A DNA stretch of 10,887 nucleotides, from positions 1 through 10,887 of the forward strand of contig JAQICG010000019.1 of the NCBI GenBank assembly GCA_027858635.1. Reading direction: 5' to 3'. The stretch's first letter is position 1, and each line of letters begins with the position of its first letter. The translations under genes were made by a program, and so were the position numbers. This document shows, piece after piece, positions 6,795 to 10,887 of this stretch. Below the pieces are notes generated by a model, which did not search any database, was not told the origin of the DNA, and was given only the letters and a program-made list of their open reading frames with translations. The stretch comes from Gammaproteobacteria bacterium. GTDB lineage: Bacteria > Pseudomonadota > Gammaproteobacteria > SZUA-229.

Positions 6795-6842
6795 GGGTCT
6801 ATCCCGGATGATCTATTGTTCGCGATATCTATTGAATAATCG

Positions 6843-6862
6843 AATCAAAAATCGCTTTGATT
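6843..6862. promoter_or_regulatory. Probable ArsR-type operator
   Basis: AATCAAA (6843-6849) and TTTGATT (6856-6862) form a perfect 7-bp inverted repeat around a 6-nt spacer. It begins one base downstream of the -10 hexamer, covering the expected transcription start. This is the usual position and size for an ArsR-family autorepression site. Confidence 0.65.
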
Positions 6863-6863
6863 G

Positions 6864-6891
6864 ATTGTATCACTTATCCTCCGGCGGGCAA
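6864..6891 (-). promoter_or_regulatory. Probable promoter of the arsR-rhodanese gene
   Basis: On the minus strand TTGCCC (6886-6891) is followed after 16 nt by TACAAT (6864-6869), which is preceded by TGA, giving an extended -10 (TGnTACAAT). The operator palindrome lies directly downstream. Confidence 0.55.
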
Positions 6892-6928
6892 GCAAGGTGT
6901 CGACCCACCGTATTCACGCCAGCCACAG

Positions 6929-7096
6929 CTAGGAGTCTGTCGGGTTTAGGGGGATTGAAGCGAGGGAGCGGGAGAGTGAGCACAAATTTTCCCGATTTTG
7001 AGGCGCATAGTTATTCTACGCAACGAAAAATCGAGGGAATTTGAGCCGCTCTCCCACTTCCGCAGCCAATTCATCCTAAATCCGACAGACTCCTAG
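6929..7096. mobile_element. 168-bp palindromic MITE-like element flanked by CTAG
   Basis: The left end, read inward, and the right end, read inward on the other strand, share CTAGGAGTCTGTCGG exactly (6929-6943 and 7082-7096). They continue with partial identity through the whole length, so the element is one long imperfect palindrome centred near 7012. The tetranucleotide CTAG at both borders may be a 4-bp target duplication, leaving GAGTCTGTCGG as terminal repeat. No protein is encoded. It is probably a non-autonomous relative of an insertion sequence that targets CTAG; the parent family is not identified. It separates the arsR promoter from the plus-strand methyltransferase gene and would fold into a long hairpin if transcribed. 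Confidence 0.75.
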
Positions 7097-7202
7097 AGGG
7101 CGGTATAGATTATTTTCGAGCCTGCCGGCACGAACCTTTGAGAGTCCCCGAGATTTTGGAGATACTGATGCGGGCGACACCGGAATCGTCGTCAAATAAC
7201 AT

Positions 7203-7227
7203 GGCGGATGCGTTACACTTATCCGCC
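7203..7227. repeat. REP-like hairpin (GGCGGAT ... ATCCGCC)
   Basis: GGCGGAT (7203-7209) pairs perfectly with ATCCGCC (7221-7227) across an 11-nt loop. Dispersed repeats of the form GGCGGAT-loop-ATCCGCCCTAC are common between genes in proteobacteria. It lies upstream of the methyltransferase start. Confidence 0.5.
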
Positions 7228-7288
7228 CTACAAACTCGGCAACATCTCACGCAGGGAGGATAAGCGCAGTGCATCCACCAACTTATCT

Positions 7289-7927
7289 ATGACTAATATC
7301 ATCACTGAACCGGCGGCTTACGAGGCCTGGAATCACACACCCAGGGGGGGCGTGGATCGGGGAGCTCGAGTCCGCCTTGCTGCTACGTCTGTTGCAGCCG
7401 CATCCAGGCCAGACCCTGCTCGATGTCGGCAGCGGCACGGGTTATTTCAGCCGGCGTTTCGCCGCGGCGGGGCTGCGGGTCACCGGGGTCGATCCGGATC
7501 GGGAGATGCTGCGCTATGCGTGTGCGCTGGAGGATGGGGTGGAGTACCTCGAGGCCACCGCCCTGCACCTGCCCTTTGCGGATCAGTCGTTCGATTATTG
7601 TGCAGCGTCTCTGTTTCATCGCCGAGCCGGAACAGGCGCTGGCCGAGATGTGGCGCGTGAGTCGACATGGTGGTGCTGGGGCTGTTGAACCGCCACAGCC
7701 TGCTGTATCACCTGAAGCACGGGCGCGGCGCCTACCGGGGGGCGCGCTGGGACGGCGTAGCTACGGCGCGCGACTGGTGGTGCAGACTGGAACCGGCGCC
7801 CATAGTGACCATACGCACGGCGGTGTGGCTGCCCGGCGGTGGCCGCTTGGCGCGGGGGCTGGAAACGCTGCTGCCGGCGCGCCTGCGCTGGGGCGGGTTT
7901 CTGGCAATCGGTCTACATAAACTTTGA
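7289..7927 (+). pseudogene. Class I SAM-dependent methyltransferase, broken by three frame changes
   Basis: The product can be followed across three reading frames. It starts MTNIITEPAAYEAWNHTPRG at 7289. The frame changes at a run of seven G (7344-7350), then continues ESALLLRLLQPHPGQ with motif I LLDVGSGTGYF (7416-7448) and ATALHLPFADQSFDYC. A second change at about 7606-7616 leads to LCFIAEPEQALAEMWRVSRH. A third at about 7662-7670 leads to VVLGLLNRHSLLYHL and the end GFLAIGLHKL (stop 7925-7927). Joined up, it is a protein of about 212 residues typical of small Rossmann-fold methyltransferases; the substrate is unknown. Three changes could mean a true pseudogene or sequencing/assembly errors, since each needs only one or two bases. 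No good ribosome binding site precedes the ATG. It overlaps the cysteine desulfurase end by 15 nt, tail to tail. Confidence 0.8.
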
Positions 7928-9100
7928 TGCTTTCCGCCAGGCGGCTATCAAAGCCTGGGCGGCGTGTTCGATCTCGGTCTCGGTGCTGGGTGTACCCAGC
8001 GACAGACGCACTGCACCGTGCGCCCGCTGCGACGAGACTCCCATGGCGCCCAGTACTCCGCTGACAGCGTCGGCTTCCTCGTGACAGGCCGATCCCACCG
8101 AGGCGGCTACAGCCGCTGTGCAGTGCTCCAGCAGGTCGCGTCCGCTGACGCCGGGGAAGGAGATATTCAGGGTATTGGGCAGGCGCTGCTGCGCATGGCC
8201 GTTCAATTCCAGCCCCGGGATAGCCTGCTCCAATTGCTGCTGCAACCGGTCGCACAAGCCCTGTAAGCGGGCCTGCTCCAGCGGCAACCGCTGCACGGCA
8301 AGCCGTGCTGCCTCGCCGAGTCCGGCGATGGCCGGCACATTTTCGGTGCCGGGGCGCAGGCCGTGTTCATGGCCGGCACCGACCAGCAGCGGTTCGATCG
8401 GCGTCCCTGTGCGCACGTAGAGCGCGCCCACGCCCTTGGTAGCATAAAACTTGTGGCCGGCAAGGCTGAGCAAATCCACGCCGAGATCATCGACCGACAC
8501 CGGAATTTTGCCGGTGGACTGCGCCGCATCTGCGTGCAGCAGGATGCCGCGTGCGCGGGTAAGCGCGGCAATCTCGGCGATAGGCTGAATCGTACCCACT
8601 TCATTATTGGCGTGCATCACCGAAACCAGCACGGTGTCCGGACGCAACGCCGCCGCGACCGCAGCCGGGTCCACCCGCCCGAAAGCATCCACCGGCAGCA
8701 CGCTGAGTTCCCAGCCCTCCTGTTGCAAGCGCTGAAAGGGCTGACTCACCGAGGGGTGTTCCACGGCGCTGGTTACCAGATGGCGGCCACGCTTGCGCAG
8801 GGCGCGGGCGACGCCGTAGATAGCCAGATTGTTGGCCTCGGTGGCGCAGCCGGTGAGTACAATCTCACCCACCTGGCAGCCCAGCAGGATGGCGAGCTGC
8901 GCCCGCGACTCTGCCACCACTTCACGGGCGCGTTGACCGTAGATGTGGTTTGAAGAAGGATTACCGAAACCTTCGTACAGCCATGGCAACATGGCCTCCG
9001 CGACCTGCGGGTCCACAGGAGTAGTGGCGTTGTAGTCGAGATAAACCGGCAGCTTCACGCCGATGCCTGCTGCGTCATGCCTTGCATTTGATTTTGTCAT
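7913..9100 (-). CDS. Cysteine desulfurase (NifS/IscS class, PLP-dependent)
   Basis: This 395-residue aminotransferase class V enzyme removes sulfur from cysteine, or selenium from selenocysteine, to leave alanine and an enzyme-bound persulfide. Seen motifs are YLDYNATTPVDP (20-31), TEANN (87-91), the His that stacks on PLP in VEHPS (His115), HANNEVGTIQP (163-173), HADAAQ (189-194), PLP lysine Lys217 in AGHKFYATKGVG, RPGTEN (249-254) and catalytic Cys339 in SVGSACHEE. The long loop around the Cys fits the group I (IscS/NifS) class, though the residues after it differ from the SACTSG of IscS. No IscU, SufE or other Fe-S scaffold gene is beside it. It follows the transferase gene by 32 nt and probably ends the arsS-type operon, which suggests sulfur or selenium delivery to that pathway instead of general Fe-S assembly (inference). 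The start has only a weak AGAGAAG upstream. Confidence 0.92.
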   Translation of the reverse strand: MTKSNARHDAAGIGVKLPVYLDYNATTPVDPQVAEAMLPWLYEGFGNPSSNHIYGQRAREVVAESRAQLAILLGCQVGEIVLTGCATEANNLAIYGVARALRKRGRHLVTSAVEHPSVSQPFQRLQQEGWELSVLPVDAFGRVDPAAVAAALRPDTVLVSVMHANNEVGTIQPIAEIAALTRARGILLHADAAQSTGKIPVSVDDLGVDLLSLAGHKFYATKGVGALYVRTGTPIEPLLVGAGHEHGLRPGTENVPAIAGLGEAARLAVQRLPLEQARLQGLCDRLQQQLEQAIPGLELNGHAQQRLPNTLNISFPGVSGRDLLEHCTAAVAASVGSACHEEADAVSGVLGAMGVSSQRAHGAVRLSLGTPSTETEIEHAAQALIAAWRKASKFM

Positions 9101-9132
9101 TTTCGCTTCTCTAAAATATGCTTAATGTCCGC

Positions 9133-9756
9133 TTAAATACGCATCTTTTTATATCGCCAGTAATCCTCTACCCTGTCAATGTCCCAGCACGGTTCCAGTT
9201 CAAATCTGGTTAAATTATTGAGTCTGACGTTTTCGCGTGTGGCTGCCAGTACTTTGTCGCTGCCCCAGGGTACTGACTGGAATACAGCATCGCAGTGGCG
9301 GCTCATGCCGATCAGCACGTAGCCGCCGTCTTCAGCGGGGGTGATGACGATATCGTTTGGCTCGCCGAGTTTTTTTATTGCGCGTTCAATCTGTTCGGTG
9401 CTTAACGACGGCGCGTCGGTGCCGATTAAGACAACGCGTCTGAATTTTCTCAGATTTGTTTTAATCGCTTGCGCCATGCGTTCGCCCAGGTCAGCGCCCT
9501 GCTGTTGATGCAGCGTCACTTCATAGCTGTCTTTACAGCGCTGAAAAAAATCGTGGTCACAGTTGGGTGCGCACCAGAGCTGGAGTTCTCAGAGCTCACT
9601 TGCCTTTAATGCGGACAGTCTGGAATGCACCAGTTCTGACTGAAGTTCGGTGGCGGCTTCGACTCCGATGTCAGGGATGAGCCGGGTATTGACAGTGCCC
9701 GCGACCGGGGCTTTGGCGAACACCAGCAGTACCGCATCGGGGTATTTGAATTTCAT
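9133..9756 (-). pseudogene. TIGR04282-type transferase (DUF2064), interrupted by one in-frame TGA
   Basis: The 208-codon frame runs from the ATG at 9756 to a TAA at 9133-9135 and is open except for TGA at codon 56 (9589-9591). Before it are VFAKAPVAGTVNTRL (12-26) and IPDIGVEAATEL (27-38). After it, in the same frame, come LWCAPN (60-65), QQGADLGERMAQ (84-95), IGTDAPS (111-117), PAEDGGYVLIGM (140-151) and PWGSDKV. These are hallmarks of the 'rSAM/selenodomain-associated transferase 1' family, which has a nucleotidyltransferase/GT-A-like fold. In relatives the position before NTRL is usually Lys (KTRL), here Asn. The start overlaps the upstream gene's stop (ATGA, 9753-9756). The TGA lies in a variable stretch, not at a catalytic residue, so a nonsense mutation or a sequence error is most likely. 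Selenocysteine insertion is possible but not supported. A restart at GTG 9519 would lack the nucleotide-binding N-terminus. Confidence 0.8.
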
Positions 9757-10430
9757 TTTCCAGCATAGCGTGTAAACAGTTTATCAGGCGAGACACCGAG
9801 AAAATGCAGCAGGCGTAGCTGCCACATGAGCAGCGTCGTTTTTACAATGCCAATTTTCTCCCACCTACGACTCGATGTGGTTACGCGCCTTTTTATGCAG
9901 GCCGGTTTGCCGAATGCTTTTAATTTTTTGCTCAGTTCGATGTCATCCATCAGCATTATTTCCGGATAACCGCCCGCCTGTTGAAACACTTTGCGGCGTA
10001 CAAAGATCGCCTGGTCGCCAGTGGCGATGCCGGTGATGCAGGAACGCCAGTTCATCATGGTTTCGATTACTCTAAAAAATCGGTGTTGGCCCGAAAGGCG
10101 CACGTTAAACCTTCCCCACTGGTGTTTTTTGTTCATGGCATCGATTATCAGGTTGTTGGCCTGTGGCGGCAATTCGGTGTCCGCGTGCAGAAACACCAGC
10201 ACTTCGCCGCTCGCCTGTTCCGCGCCGATGTTCATCTGCATGGCTCTGCCCGGCTTTGACATCAGCAGTTTATCGACCATGCCGACGGCGCAGTCAAAGC
10301 TGTTGTCGCGACTGCCGCCGTCAATGACGATTACTTCATGGCCCTGAAAGCGGTAGTTCTGTAATCGCCTGAGCAAGGCGACAATGTTTTCAGCTTCGTT
10401 ATAAACGGGAATAATGATAGAGAGTTTCAT
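9753..10430 (-). CDS. Family 2 glycosyltransferase, TIGR04283 type
   Basis: This 225-residue GT-A glycosyltransferase probably transfers a sugar from a nucleotide-sugar donor. Motifs in order are SIIIPVYNEAENI (4-16), VIVIDGGSRDNS (33-44), GRAMQMNIGAEQASGEVLVF (61-80), the metal-binding HADT (82-85), TGIATGDQAIFVRR (133-146), MDDIELSKKLK (161-171) and TTSSRRWEKIG (184-194). The GDQ and SSRRWE blocks are characteristic of the 'rSAM/selenodomain-associated transferase 2' family. The length is normal, with no membrane anchor except a hydrophobic C-terminal stretch near 199-212. It begins 20 nt after the ArsS-type gene and overlaps the next transferase gene by 4 nt, so it is co-transcribed and coupled. 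Context suggests glycosylation of a product of the radical SAM enzyme. No strong ribosome binding site is visible. Confidence 0.88.
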   Translation of the reverse strand: MKLSIIIPVYNEAENIVALLRRLQNYRFQGHEVIVIDGGSRDNSFDCAVGMVDKLLMSKPGRAMQMNIGAEQASGEVLVFLHADTELPPQANNLIIDAMNKKHQWGRFNVRLSGQHRFFRVIETMMNWRSCITGIATGDQAIFVRRKVFQQAGGYPEIMLMDDIELSKKLKAFGKPACIKRRVTTSSRRWEKIGIVKTTLLMWQLRLLHFLGVSPDKLFTRYAGK

Positions 10431-10450
10431 CTGGAATGTTTCAGCTGATT

Positions 10451-10887
10451 TTATGTTACCGCGCCGCCGCAGGACGAACCCTGCCCCGCAGTGCAGCCAT
10501 AACAGTGCTGCATGACCACGATCGGCGAGCGCTTAAAATCAAAGTCCATTAAATCTGAAAATTTTACCTTGCCGTTATTGAACACTGATTTCATCTTCAG
10601 CATCTGATTGAAATCGCAGTCGTAGACATTGCCCTGCCAGTCGACGCTGATCTGGGTGCGACACATCAGGCCTGCCAGGTTTTCATCGGTGTGAGAATCT
10701 TTAAGCAGTTTCATGTAGCCGTCAAAGGTGCCTTTGGATAATAGCGTGCTGCCGAAGCGTTTGATCGGCATATTGGTGATAGTGAACAGCTGATTAAACT
10801 CAATCGCATATTCTTCCCGCAATGACTTTTTGTAATCCTGTTCCAGGGCATTTTGCGGTGGCGGCAGGCTAGCGCCCTGTGGGTTAA
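10451..10887 (-). CDS. arsS: ArsS-type radical SAM protein, C-terminal 144 residues
   Basis: The gene enters from the right edge; its N-terminal radical SAM core with the CxxxCxxC cluster site lies outside the window. The visible part, read from the edge, begins NPQGASLPPPQ and continues with ITNMPIKRFGS, MCRTQISVDWQGNVYDCDFNQ and the Cys-rich end CYGCTAGQGSSCGG. This matches the C-terminal region of the ArsS / TIGR04167 family (radical SAM with a Cys- or Sec-containing domain). ArsS is implicated in arsenosugar synthesis, joining an adenosyl-derived group to methylated arsenic. In some relatives the tail carries selenocysteine; here the visible tail positions are Cys and the stop is TAA. The two downstream transferases are its usual genomic companions. 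A TTG at 10822 is not the start, since coding clearly continues upstream. Confidence 0.88.
   Translation of the reverse strand, partial: NPQGASLPPPQNALEQDYKKSLREEYAIEFNQLFTITNMPIKRFGSTLLSKGTFDGYMKLLKDSHTDENLAGLMCRTQISVDWQGNVYDCDFNQMLKMKSVFNNGKVKFSDLMDFDFKRSPIVVMQHCYGCTAGQGSSCGGAVT

Noticed and set aside
8363..8953. Plus-strand 196-codon frame inside the cysteine desulfurase gene
   Set aside because: Antisense to a gene with an intact PLP lysine, catalytic Cys and other motifs.
9519..9589. Selenocysteine insertion (SECIS) hairpin after the TGA at 9589
   Set aside because: Only very short hairpins are visible and the TGA column is not a known Cys site; kept as a testable alternative in the findings but not annotated.
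1..10887. CRISPR arrays, tRNA or rRNA genes
   Set aside because: No regularly spaced direct repeats, cloverleaf-like stretches with CCA ends or conserved rRNA blocks were recognised by eye.

Overview
The window reads as chromosomal DNA of a pseudomonadote, probably a gammaproteobacterium. The grounds are the gene families, moderately high GC over most of the window, canonical sigma-70-like promoter elements and ATGA-type start/stop overlaps. I cannot name a genus. All protein genes run on the minus strand except one broken methyltransferase gene on the plus strand.

Region 1 (1-5550) is a compact operon transcribed leftwards from a promoter near 5521-5548. In order of transcription it encodes a TetR-family regulator, a HlyD/RND-type periplasmic adaptor, a MacB/DevC-type ABC permease, its ATPase, a four-helix membrane protein, an exported DUF1207-like protein and the start of a small exported protein that leaves the window. 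Together they look like a regulated envelope export system of the DevBCA/MacAB kind, with extra envelope proteins whose role is unknown. Adjoining genes overlap or nearly so, except at the adaptor/permease junction. There a 240-bp element with 20-bp perfect terminal inverted repeats has split the pair, and its end supplies both the ribosome binding site and part of the permease start codon.

Region 2 (5550-7290) holds about 570 nt of non-coding sequence with small hairpins, then an ArsR-type regulator fused to a rhodanese domain (probably a sulfur or arsenic/redox sensor) with a clear palindromic operator at its promoter. Beyond it lies a second palindromic element of 168 bp flanked by CTAG, and a small REP-like hairpin.

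Region 3 (7289-7927) is a SAM-dependent methyltransferase gene on the plus strand, broken by three reading-frame changes. It overlaps the end of the cysteine desulfurase gene tail to tail.

Region 4 (7913-10887) is a second minus-strand operon: the C-terminal part of an ArsS-type radical SAM protein (arsenosugar biosynthesis family), a TIGR04283-type glycosyltransferase, a TIGR04282-type transferase with one in-frame TGA, and a NifS/IscS-type cysteine desulfurase. The first three are a known association ('rSAM/selenodomain-associated' genes). The cysteine desulfurase at the end suggests a link to sulfur or selenium supply. The first three genes look more AT-rich than the rest of the window. 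No tRNA, rRNA, CRISPR array or complete insertion sequence was seen.
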